From: Herpomyces periplanetae
Lineage: Eukaryota; Ascomycota; Laboulbeniomycetes; Herpomycetales; Herpomycetaceae
Direction: 5' to 3'
Assembly: GCA_009733715.1 (NCBI GenBank)
Contig: WMKJ01000008.1
Span: 1-64,000, forward strand
DNA: 64,000 nucleotides
Both the position numbers and the translations under genes were made by a program. This document shows, one piece after another, positions 22,627 through 32,978 of the stretch. The number at the start of each line of letters is the position of its first letter. Within the stretch, counting starts at the first letter, position 1. The notes under the pieces were generated by a model. That model saw only the letters and a list, made by a program, of their open reading frames with translations, searched no databases and had not been told where the DNA came from.

Positions 22627-24654
22627 GATCGACCAAGGTAAATATGCTTTCAAGGAAAGTGCAGCGAGTGAGGAAAGGTGAGAAGGGGAGCTAGTATGCG
22701 GTCAGAGAGAGGGAAGGAGGAAATAGAAAGAAGATGAGAACGATAAATAGTGGGTGAAATAAAAGAGGAGAAGGCAAGGTGATAATAAATAACAATTGAA
22801 GGAGAAGAGAAGAAATAAGCAGGAATAGAGTATAATCATACGAGGGGGGTTGATGGAGGAGGGGGAGGAGACAAGGGATATTATATGTGGTCAGGAAAAG
22901 GAGTGTAATTTAACACAAGAGTTGGCGTTGGCGGCGGTGGTGGTAGTAATAAAAGAACGGGAGGGAGAGGGTGTGGATGGACTAGTGGGAGTGCAGGTGT
23001 GTCTGTATACTTATAGCTGTGGACAAAAGGGTGGCCTGAAAGTAGAATTGGCGAAAGTCCGGAGTGCGAAGCGGAAAACGAGTTCGGTGTAAACTAATGT
23101 GGAAAAAACAATGTGAAAAAGGGTTTAAGTCTGGGGCTGCCCGGTGAAAAGCGCATGCGATACGAAGGTTAAACGAGAGAGTATGATGACCTGAGGCAAT
23201 ACGGGGGTTTGGTAATGCGGCACCAGGTGAGAAGCTAACTTAACAGACAAGGAATCAAGGCCCGGATGCGGAAGTGAAGCGTTAAGTTAAGCGCAAATTG
23301 AAGCGTTAGGCAATGGGCACAAATAGCTTGTTAGGTGATGATCACGGGAACGACATACGAAGGACGGGTAGCGGAAACGGTAGCGGATTAAGTAGATGAA
23401 GATAAGAATAATGAGGCTTGATTATGACGAAGGCGACGATGATGTAAAGATTAGAGTGGTGCAGGGTATATCATAAGTTAGAGATGAGTAGGGGTGTGGG
23501 GTGAGGAGCACAACAAAGAAGTAAAGCAGAGAGCGAGATGATTGGATGAAACTGAAGATCGAGGTTCGGTGGTAGTAATTTGGGTTGAGTAAATTATGAA
23601 AAGGAAGAGAATAAAAAAGTTAAAAACGGGCAAAGTTGGAAAGATAAATATATAAATTGCGTAAACGAAGAAGTGGAAAAGTAGAAAAAGGTTTATTGCA
23701 CAAGCAACAGTCAGAAACAGAAGGCTGAATGAAAGAATGAGCACGAGACATGTGAAATTGAAGTGAAAGGCGGTGATGATGACGATGAAGATCCAAATGT
23801 ATTACACAGGAAGACGTGTATTGCCGGAATAATCAAGAGGCAAGGGAGTGAATATACGCATACTGGTTTAAGGATTGTGTGAAAGCTGAGTAGCGATAAA
23901 TAACTTGAACGTTGAAGTAAAGGCAATGGATAATGATTAGAGCGGATACTGAGATTGTGGTAATTATCGATGGTAATGGTAAGGAACAGGTATGCGGGAA
24001 TAGGAAAAGGAGAAAGTAGTAATCTTTTCCAAGGAATTAGGAGATGAAAACCCTGAATAACAAGTTACTTTGCTAGTTAAATGTGAGGAAAAAATATGAT
24101 AATTATTGGCAAGGGAGAACTAAGCCTAAGGAAGAAAAGATCGTAGTAAATGGAAACTAGAGTATAAGGAGGTTAAAGGTATTAGTGATGGGTAAGATAA
24201 GAGTAAAGTGTGGGAGAACCGATTAGTTAACAGGGCAAGAAATAAGCATTTAAACCCGAGCCCAATAAGAGCACTCCGGGCACAAAATGTGCTGATAACA
24301 AGTAGAATTTGATAATTATCGCCCAAGTTTAACCACTTTAAAACCCTTAAAAAAGGTCCATAGCAAACGAAAAAGTGCCAAATCGGCAGCAACACACCCG
24401 TGAATATAAAACGATGTATTACTAAATAGGAAATCGCCTAGACAAGACGAGACGAGGGGAAGGTTGTTCAAGGTACCCCAAAGTCAGGGGTAAATTAAAA
24501 GCGAAATCGGCAAGTGCAAGACGAAATTAGTAGCTACAATTACCCAAAATATCAGACGACACACGGAAGTGCCTACACCATTTCGGGAAGGCGGACCATG
24601 ACAGTGTTCATTTTAGGCAAGTCCGATGTAGTGAGATGAATTGTGGATTCTATT
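22627..24654 (-). promoter_or_regulatory. Long upstream region of minus-strand subtilase, pyrimidine-rich on its sense strand
   Basis: The plus strand is strongly purine-rich from the subtilase ATG out to about 24.5 kb, so the gene's own sense strand is C+T-rich for nearly 2 kb, mirroring the leader at 6075-7459. No conserved ORF is present; open frames at 22850-23092 (plus) and 23478-24395 (minus) have biased composition and mostly hydrophobic translations. Confidence 0.45.
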
Positions 24655-24668
24655 TTCCTAATTAGGAA
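24655..24668. repeat. Perfect 14-bp palindrome at composition switch
   Basis: TTCCTAATTAGGAA is identical to its reverse complement. It lies at the point where the plus strand passes from purine-rich (left) to pyrimidine-rich (right, from about 24.9 kb). Confidence 0.6.
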
Positions 24669-27600
24669 TGTGATTTTGGTCTAGGTTTGTTGCATGGAAG
24701 ATTAGTAGGGGAACTTGATCGTAATTTTTGACATTAGGCCTGATGATTGAATTATGCTAAACTAATGTGGTATATGGTGGTAATGATATTATTGATTGAG
24801 TCGCGTTACTACCAGTGGTTAATAATAATGCTCATGCTCAATTATCGGCAGATAATTACCCTGACGTTGATGGAACAGCCAAATATATCAGTCAAAATTT
24901 ATGTTAGCCAATGTCCAATGCTTATTCCCTTTCTTACACATGCCGTTAACTTCACGAGTTAGTGCATTGTCTACTCGTTGAAGCGGTATTCTAGTATATC
25001 ATAACTGTTATTATCCCTTCTCATACGCAAAATATGGTTCAAGCCGCTCATATTATTTCCATATCATGAATTTCTTTCTTACTTCAACTTATTGAAACTT
25101 GAATTTATCTTTTCTCATGTCAGATTTCTCTCTTTAAATTTATTACCCTTTCTATACAATATTCGAATATTTCATAACCAGATTCTTCCCGTGTATACAC
25201 TTTGTCTCAGTATCATACTCCTGTAAACCTGAATTTTACATTATAATGTACCACTAATATATTCTGCTAAATATTTACCTCATAATAATATACAATGCCA
25301 GAAGCATTTTAATATATACCTGTAATATATTTATCCAAACCCTGTACTTTATTATTCAATTTAACTATGCTATGCCTCGCTTATCCGTAATCTTAACTGC
25401 TCTCTTGTCATGCCTCGCGTCCCTTGTACTGCATCATCGATGCCAACTTCAAACGTGAACAGTCGATTCACTTTTTACTCTATGACTATCCATTTCACTT
25501 GTTTCCTTGTTCCATTTTGTAACACTCACTTAACTATTCAACTCTTAATACGTTCAATATGTTTAGTTTTTTCCTAACCACTAATCCAAGTTTAGTGCCC
25601 TCTTAATTATTTCCGGTCCGAATCAAGTCCCGTGTAAATCCGTCAGGCCAAATGTTGGCAATCAATTTCAAGCTTAATCCGCATCTAGACCTGGCTATGC
25701 TATACTTGATTGTCCCGGTATCTTGATTATCAATATTACGCATTGCCCGGAGCTCATTACCCCTCGGCTACTCACGTTTGATCCTCCACTGGTATCATAT
25801 ATTAGTCTTCTCCTAAAATTATATAGCCATTGACGGGGGTTTCCCCTTCATACAAGCTTCCGATAGTTCGTAACTACTTGAACTACACCTCCACTGCAAA
25901 ATTTCAAATACCTTCATGTATTCAATTATTTCAAATTTCCTGTCTTGCATATCTCATAGTATTTACGTCCTCACTCCGCTCACTTACCGGCTACCTTCCA
26001 TCTATCCACCTACCCATCCAGAGAGCCGCCTATCGTTACACGTAAAATCGTATTACACAAGTATATCTCTTTAATTTATTCAAAGAACTTCATCTTCTGT
26101 AATCCTTTGTTGGCTGCTTACTTGTCGTGTTTCAAGTCAGGCCAGCCCTTGGGCATACTTGACTGTTCCCAGTTCCTTTGGCCTTGCAAGGTCTTGACTG
26201 CACATGTTTCCCCGCTCCTCACGCCTGATGATTATCATCCTCGTCGCAGCGGATCCCATGTTCAGTTCATTAAATCACTATCGTAAATGTTTTATACACT
26301 CTGGTTAGTATCCGCCGTCATATTCTTCTGCGTAGACGTGGACGCATGTATGGGAGTATGCATGTGGGTGTAAATTCCCCTTTCCCCTCAATTCTTATTA
26401 TTTGTTACATCGCCAACTCCGCATCCGCTTTAGCCCTTATCCTTTTATATTATTCCGTGAACTTTTGCCCATTGTATACACGCACTCTCTTTTTTAACAA
26501 CACCCTAAATACGCGTGTGCACGGCTCTGTTCTCCTTCGTTCACCCGAGTGCTTTAATATTCCTGGGTTTTCTCGATGCATGAGTGTGTACGTGTGCTTG
26601 AATACTGTTTCTTTGTACTGCGTTTAAGCATACATCCTCACGTCAATCTACGTTACCATGTTATGTTTCATCGCGCCTAACTAACCTTTATTTCCCGTCT
26701 GGTTACATTTTCTCTTTCTGTAATCTAGTTTCACATGCTAAGCTGGTTGTGTAACTTACCGCGCCAAAGTTACACCAGTATTGTTGCTCGTATCAATCTG
26801 ATTACCCTCTAGTGTGTGCATTTATCTTAATCTGTATTGACTGAACTCTCCATATTAATTTTTGTGTCCATCGTCTTCTTCACGAATTGTAAGCCTGCGT
26901 ATGCGCACAAGAATACTAGACCAGCCCATTATCCCGGCTATTAATCTCTCTCGACTCACATTGATCTAGTAGCCCAAGCCTCTAGTTTTCATTTTTCAAT
27001 TACTAGCTCTTCCATTGGATAAAATTTGTAGAACATGGCTTGCTGAGGGTATGGAGTAATCTATTTTACCTGGCACAGCTTACTTGGTTGACTTGAAGCA
27101 CTAGACTACCCATTCAATTGTGTATTAAAATGTTGACTTGCACTACTCGTACATACCGAAGTAGTATTCACCCGTAACATTTTTGCTGCCTCGTTCCCTA
27201 TGTCTCACGTTGACGTTCATGTCACAGTTGCGAAACGTAGCAATCAATCCAACATGGTTAGCCATTCTAGTTACTTTGAAAATTATTTTAATGATTCCCA
27301 TTGCGTTCATAGCTCAAATGTATCTGTCCAGTTGTTAGTGCCGCCTGTGCAGTTCTCCCTGCCGACAAAAGTTATGTAGTTCGCCCATATATCGCAGTTC
27401 TCGCTTAATCCTCACTTTCATCGTTGAAGTAAATTGTAACTGGTCACTAATAAACGCAGATCACACTACATCAAGCTGTTTCAGCAGTTTGCTAAGGCAG
27501 TCTTGGGCGATTCTGGTACCGGGTTAACGTACATGGTAATACATAACCCCCGATTAAACGGTTGCCATTTGGAATAATATTTGCCCCTAAACTCACCAAT

Positions 27601-27933
27601 ATAGGTATTCTCCTTAGCAGTAGTCAGGCTACTCATTCAGAAAGTTTCAGAATGAACTACCTTAAATTGCCATTATATATATATCCAATAAATACACCTT
27701 GGGAGGATGCACATGGCAGCTACCTTTTATCAACAATAAAGATAAATATTCTGGTACGTAGGCAACAAACATAAAAACTAACAATTGTTGGGCAATATTT
27801 AGTGGTAAGTTTCAAGGATGCCGGTAATCAGTATGCATACATTACAGTGCGATTGCTAACCTGACCACGGCAAAAGTAAGTAACAGATTAACACTAATGG
27901 TGTGATCGAGACAATCGGCACACATAAATACGC
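24669..27933. other. Gene desert, pyrimidine-rich on + strand
   Basis: No gene supportable in about 3.3 kb. The plus strand is moderately C+T-rich from 24.9 to about 27.5 kb, then mixed. Open frames (24747-24962, 25830-26045, 26346-26627, 27562-27774) are short, lack domain signals and mostly start at random codons. The region could carry a non-coding transcript. Confidence 0.5.
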
Positions 27934-28767
27934 TTACGATGAATCGGATGGTTGAACAGCAGGTTTAACGGAAAACTCGCGGAAAAAATCGGGATTTCTT
28001 TCCAACTCCTCTTGTACGATATCTAATCCACCACATAATTCTCCGCGGATCCATAATTGAGGGTAAGTAGGCCAATCGGCCCAAGTTTTCAAGCCCTGGC
28101 GAACTTCATCATCGGCCAGAATATTGAAGAACCCGTAGCGAACACGACGTTCGCGCAGAATGGAAACAATTTGTCGGCTAAACCCACACTGGGGAGCACT
28201 GGGAGTTCCCTTCATGAATAACATTACGGGTGTAGCGTTTACTAGAGCTTTTAAACGATCTTCCAAGCTCGTGATCGTTGTTGTGTAGGAATCGTTAGGC
28301 TTATGTTCACTTGTGGAAGTTTCGCTTGATGATGTAAAAGAAGTAGATGGATTAGACGATCCAAGTGTATCGTTTTTGTGTAGGGTTTCTTTCAGCTGAG
28401 CGTCTAACGCGTCGCGTATTTTTAAACTTTCATTCCGCTCCAATGTAGTCAAAATATTTCCTTTATATAGCAAGATAATGTAAGGTACAACGCAAACATT
28501 ATACTGTTTGGCGAGGTCGGGAAGTTGATCGGAATCGAGGTAGAGAAAAGAAACAGCATCACGATAATCTTTACTTTGCGAAAAAGCTTTCATGATTTCG
28601 CCAACGTGCTGACAAGCTGTATTCCATCGTGAAAAAAAAAATATAACTGTTATCTTGGACTCGTCTGTCTGTGAAATAATTTGTTTGAATTGCGATTCGC
28701 TGGAAACTTGTATAACCCCCCCTTCTGAGGTTTGTGATGATGCGTTATCGTTTGATTGATCAGGCAT
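27934..28767 (-). CDS. Monothiol glutaredoxin Grx3/Grx4 (CGFS, Fe-S cluster/iron signalling)
   Basis: Single-exon 277-aa protein; start is the ATG at 28767 (an upstream GTG in frame is ignored). Residues 17-125 form a thioredoxin-like domain in which the usual cysteine pair is reduced to WNTACQHV (one Cys). A Ser/Thr-rich linker (about 134-163) leads to a glutaredoxin domain with MKGTP (185-189), CGFS (194-197), TWADWPTYPQLW and GELCGG. This Trx-Grx architecture is that of Grx3/4/PICOT, cytosolic/nuclear proteins that bind a bridging [2Fe-2S] cluster with glutathione and BolA partners and control iron-responsive transcription factors. The single Grx domain (not two) matches fungi. All cluster-ligand residues are intact. 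Confidence 0.94.
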   Translation of the reverse strand: MPDQSNDNASSQTSEGGVIQVSSESQFKQIISQTDESKITVIFFFSRWNTACQHVGEIMKAFSQSKDYRDAVSFLYLDSDQLPDLAKQYNVCVVPYIILLYKGNILTTLERNESLKIRDALDAQLKETLHKNDTLGSSNPSTSFTSSSETSTSEHKPNDSYTTTITSLEDRLKALVNATPVMLFMKGTPSAPQCGFSRQIVSILRERRVRYGFFNILADDEVRQGLKTWADWPTYPQLWIRGELCGGLDIVQEELERNPDFFREFSVKPAVQPSDSS

Positions 28768-29012
28768 GATCACGATGGAAGTGAGAGTAATTTAAGGGTG
28801 TGTAAGCGATCAAGCGAAAGAAATATTAGCGTAGGATAATTGATTCAAATGTTTAACTGAATGAATATCCCAACTATTCACTTGACTATAACATAAAATG
28901 GTCAATCTAGCAAACCTTGCTACGATAATGTAGAGTAGCTTTTAGGAAATTGCAAAGATTTAGTATAATTTGGATACGGTGGATATCAGGGGAAAATCTT
29001 CCCGAATATTAT

Positions 29013-29138
29013 ATGATCGATGCTGTGTTGGAACTACAGGAAGCACGGACAGAAGATGGATCAATTAAACGAAGGAAGTTCAAGCTTGGGAAAATGTCTC
29101 AAAAAATTCCCCCTTCTCTATCCAAGTGTATAGTTTAA
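29013..29138 (+). CDS. Possible small ORF upstream of QNG1
   Basis: An ATG at 29013 opens a 41-codon frame with a charged, protein-like composition (MIDAVLELQEARTEDGSIKR then RRKFKLGK). The frame extends upstream without an ATG to 28950 and might be an exon of an unrecognised gene, with an acceptor at TATCAG (28984-28989). No family is recognised, and the region is only 250 nt from the divergent GRX start, so chance is a serious alternative. Confidence 0.2.
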   Translation: MIDAVLELQEARTEDGSIKRRKFKLGKMSQKIPPSLSKCIV

Positions 29139-29556
29139 ATGTAAAACTTGACTTGTTTAACAACAATTCTCTCGCCCAGCAACAAGTGTATAGCCCAGCA
29201 ACGTCCAACAAACGTGTCCACATGCAACGCCAAGATCCATTACGTCACTAGTGGCTGAAGAGATAATTCTCATGTGACTTGGGTCAAATATGATCCGGGC
29301 CGGCGTGGGGATTTGGGGCGCAGGCGAGGAGAGTTTGGAGCGATGAAGGGGAGAATGAAGATAAAAATGATTAAGTGAAAGATTTGGAGAGTTGGGGTTT
29401 GATTGGAAGGGGGATTTGTTGGAAAATTAATGGGGAAATGATTTAGGGGATGCTAATGATTTAAAAATTTGAAAAGATTTCAGTGTCTTGCCCGGCAAAA
29501 GAATTGAATACAATTTTGGTGAAAGTTTAGTCTGGTTACAGGAAGACAATTGAAAC

Positions 29557-31268
29557 ATGTTGAACTCTATTAATACATCAAAGGTACATCGCGGACCAAA
29601 TGACGTGCGTAATAGTGCAAATTATATTGTTGATCAGTGTGTAGACGTTGCCGTAAGTGCACGAGAGACTCAAGCAGCTGCCAATCTACTCTTTGAAATT
29701 ATCAGGGCAACCAACAATACGAAAAATAAATGGATCACAAACCATCAACTATGCAGTGATTCACTTTTTGGTTTGAAGAAAAATATTATCCCATCTAATA
29801 ATACTTCGAGTTCGTTAACTTCAGATCTTGCTAGTCTCAACATTTGTACAGACACAGACGCACAAAGTATTGCAGTTACTTCTCATCAACTACATCCGCC
29901 CTGCCTAGAATGCAACACCTGCCAAATTGACTCCGTGGATTTACTCTATTTTATATTCACACTTGATACGCTTAACTTTTGCTTCTGGTCAGATATCTCC
30001 ACTCCGCCAACTCAAAGATACTGCGTTGAATGGGCCAATCGAAAATGGTTCGGATATTATGCTCTAGTAGCCGCGTTACAACGAGCTCTGGCGGAAGGTA
30101 TTCCAATAACTTCCCCTTCGTATTGGTCAAGTGATAAAACTTCCGATCATGATTTAATGTTGGTATTCCGGTCGGCAAACAGTACGGAAATGCCACTTCT
30201 CGAGCAGCGAATCCTGTGTTTGCGCGAGGCTTATCAAGTTTTATCATCGGTTGGTTATCCCAGTATTATCATATCTGGAATATTACTGATTAACAAATTA
30301 TTATAATTGTCTCTCTTGCAGAATTTTGATTCCGATCTACTCATTCTGTTGAACAAGGCCAACGGTTCAGCCTGTCAATTAGTTAACCTTCTAGGGCAAT
30401 GGTTTCCAAGTTTCCGTGATGAATGTACCTATTTGCCACGAGAATCTCCTTCGTCAGACCTTTCCGATTTCATAGATTCAACGGATAACAATAATCCGGA
30501 TTCTTTTCTTAACGAAATTTTCTCACGTAGTGAAACATACACTAATGAAGTACCACTCTACTTCATGAAGCGTGCCCAAATATTCGTTGCCGATCTTTGG
30601 GCTGCTTTTGACGGTAAAGATTGGGGTCAATTTAATGACATTGACGAATTAACATGCTTCGCCGGTAAATCATTAATTTCATCGTAAAGTGAGATGTTTA
30701 TGGTAAATTGACTATTTAAATCAAAATAGATTACCGACTCCCCCAGGTCCTGTTTAATTTGGGCTGTTTAACATACAGCCCCCCGCTGGAAAGAATTATA
30801 CGTCAGGGCGACGAAATTCCCAGTGGATCTTGGTACGAAATTCAAATCAGAGGATCAACCATTTGGTGTGTTGAACAAATGTTAAATTGCATCAAAATGA
30901 AGCTTCATGAAACTTCAATCAATTCCACAAACAATGAACAAACTGCAAAGTGTCAACAGATAAACTGTGCTCGACTTGACTTTATTCTCTATGATTTGTC
31001 CAAGCAATTAGAACGTTTTCATCAACGGGTAAACGACGGTCTGGTAAATTCGTCGAGCGATGAATTAGCCAGCATAATCCTCGAGACAAATTCAAGCTGG
31101 GATTATAAAATGGAGGCGACTAACACTCCGGGAGATAATTCTACACAACAACCCACACCGGGATGTGAAAGTAAACATGCTTTTCACGAAAAATGCAAGG
31201 AATTGCTCGAGCCATTTTTGAAATTTAGGCCAATTCCACACCACCGCACTCGAACCATTTTTTATTAA
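29557..31268 (+). CDS. QNG1: Queuosine salvage nucleosidase (QNG1, DUF2419)
   Basis: Exons 29557-30249, 30322-30664 and 30730-31268 encode 524 aa (phases 0 and 1). The family cleaves queuosine 5'-monophosphate (or queuosine) to release queuine for tRNA. Family landmarks: RNSANYIVDQCVDV at the N-terminus, IDSVDLLYFIFTLDTLNFCFW, NRKWFGYYALVAALQRALAEG, the spliced NFDSDLLILLNKANGSACQL, GQWFPSFRDE, FMKRAQIFVADLWAAF, then ELTCFA|DYRLPQVLFNLGC across the second junction. The donor at 30665 (GTAAAT) is weak, but the protein match across it is decisive. The product is longer than the roughly 340-aa human protein, owing to polar inserts around residues 60-115 and 430-500. Its stop codon overlaps that of ORC6 on the other strand. 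Confidence 0.9.
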
Positions 31269-32310
31269 GCCTGGTCAGCAGAACCGTTCTGAATCCTCTC
31301 AATTATCGACTTTTTCCATTCAAAATAATGCTTCTGACATTCACTGGATGTCCACACTAGTACAGGATGCCAAAAGTAAAACGGTGACCTTCTATCTTGG
31401 ATAAACTTTTCGGCATGCTCAAGATCATCTGGTACGGGTATGGTGGCTTGTTCCTCACTGTTTAAGTTGTGGTATCTTGAATGAATCGGTGTATCTTTGA
31501 CGGGTGCAGAATGAACCGATTTCCCTGTACGAATGCTTTTGGGTGTGGTAACATAATTGTGATTAAAATGACGGCTAGGTGTACGCGGAGATTTTGTTTC
31601 ATGAGGTAAGTTAAACACTTCTCAGCATAAGTAACTCAATTAATATAGCGAATAAAATCCGGTTAGCAAGAGCGGAATATCTTCATTACACAATGACAAT
31701 CATTGATAAAAAGATTTGTAAACTTATACACGCATTAGACGTCAACATGTCATGAAACAAACCAACGTACAAGTATCAGTCTTATTTTCATTTAATATTG
31801 GCATGTGAAGTATGAGAAACTTTTCATAGCGTTTACGCTGAATCGGAGGATTAACATTTATTTCTGGAAGGTCTAGTCTGTGCTGAAGTCTGTCCCAAAA
31901 TAGCGTCCAAAAAATTAGTATATATTAAGTAGCAATAAACTATAACTATATCGAGTAAACAATCAGTACAACCTGATTATAGGTCTAAACATAAAGTATA
32001 CACTAAACCAAGACGTCATGTTACGCCACCTGCGGCAAGTGTATACCTTTACCATGGGTTAGGATTGTGGCTTGAGGTAGGGAATTGTGGCTAGGGCTAT
32101 ATGGGCAGAGTGCAAAACATAAACTTACCGCTCACACGCTACGTTAGCACAGACAGTCAGCCTGGCAACTTCGTGCTCACTGGACAGATTAGGACATTTT
32201 GACTTGGATAACGCTTCCAAATTTAGGGTCAGGTCGATTAATGACTTTGGAAGTTCACCGGAGTAAGTCGGTATCACGGAGTACAAGGCAGTACGGGCAG
32301 CATTTTCCAT
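31265..32310 (-). CDS. ORC6: Origin recognition complex subunit 6
   Basis: Exons 32310-32129, 31889-31771 and 31617-31265 encode 217 aa. Exon 1 carries the fungal Orc6 N-terminal cyclin-like fold: TYSGELPKSLIDLTLNLEAL, then LSSEHEVARLTVCANVACER. Exon 2 continues LQHRLDLPEINVNPPIQRKR, as in fungal homologues (RLKxRLxLPxI..PP). Exon 3 holds a Thr/Ser-Pro-rich linker (TPSRH, TPKSI) and ends in a WHPVLVW..HYFEWKKSI segment. Phases are 2 and 1, with donors GTAAGT and GTACGT; the first intron (239 nt) is long. Orc6 helps ORC load Mcm2-7 at origins; SP/TP sites in the linker are typical CDK targets. The protein is short for the family, and the exon 2/3 junction (acceptor GAGAAG) is the least certain part. 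Confidence 0.82.
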
Positions 32311-32978
32311 AGTAAAATTTGGACAGTTTTCGCATGTTAATTCGAAACATGTAACAATTTAAACTTAACACAATCCAATCGAAAAAATTTTAAAGGAAAA
32401 ATGTATACTAATAAGTATAGGTAAATTTAAGGCGGAAAATATTTAGGTAAGATGTACATTATACGATAAATTTTCCCGATTACTCCCGTTTAAACACTCA
32501 ATTATCTCTTGACCACTCAAAACATTCAATAACTGGACACATGACTTGATTACGTCAGAAAATTGATAGGCTTGTAATGAATTTGGGTAGGACGGAGATG
32601 AACGTCTGAGAGGAAATAAATTTCTTTGTGTATTGGACTTTTGCACGGAATTAAATGAAAGTGGGGTTAAGGAGTCTAATTATCAAAGTTGAATACATAC
32701 TTGGGTTCATGTTCATGTTTAACCTCTTTCCAATTCCCGCATCCACGTCCATGCCTATAATTACACATATTTTCTCTTCATCCTTCATTCCCGATTACAA
32801 ATCATGTATCATGTGACACTCGCTTGAAGTTTAAGTACTATTCTTCTCTCCGCACGCTGTCAATTTCACGCGTTCCCCCCAACATTTTCCAATCATCTTC
32901 AATTTTTTGCATTGAATTATACTGCGGTTCTTGTTTTGTGATATCCCTCCGCTAATTTGGTATTTCTGCACCGCCAAA
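32311..32978. promoter_or_regulatory. Divergent ORC6/RVS161 intergenic region
   Basis: The last 300 nt before RVS161 are pyrimidine-rich on the plus strand, as at other leaders in this window. The left part contains a 67-codon minus-strand frame (32646-32443) that starts at TTG; it has mildly protein-like sequence (SDVIKSCVQLLNVLSGQEII) but no recognisable family, and I do not annotate it as a gene. Confidence 0.4.

Noticed and set aside
25030-25045. tRNA B-box-like sequence (GGTTCAAGCC)
   Set aside because: The flanking bases cannot form a T-stem or acceptor stem; scanning for other B-box matches gave no tRNA on either strand.
32443-32646. Minus-strand 67-codon frame between ORC6 and RVS161
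   Set aside because: No ATG start, no recognised family, and it lies in the probable promoter region; kept as only a faint possibility of a last exon.
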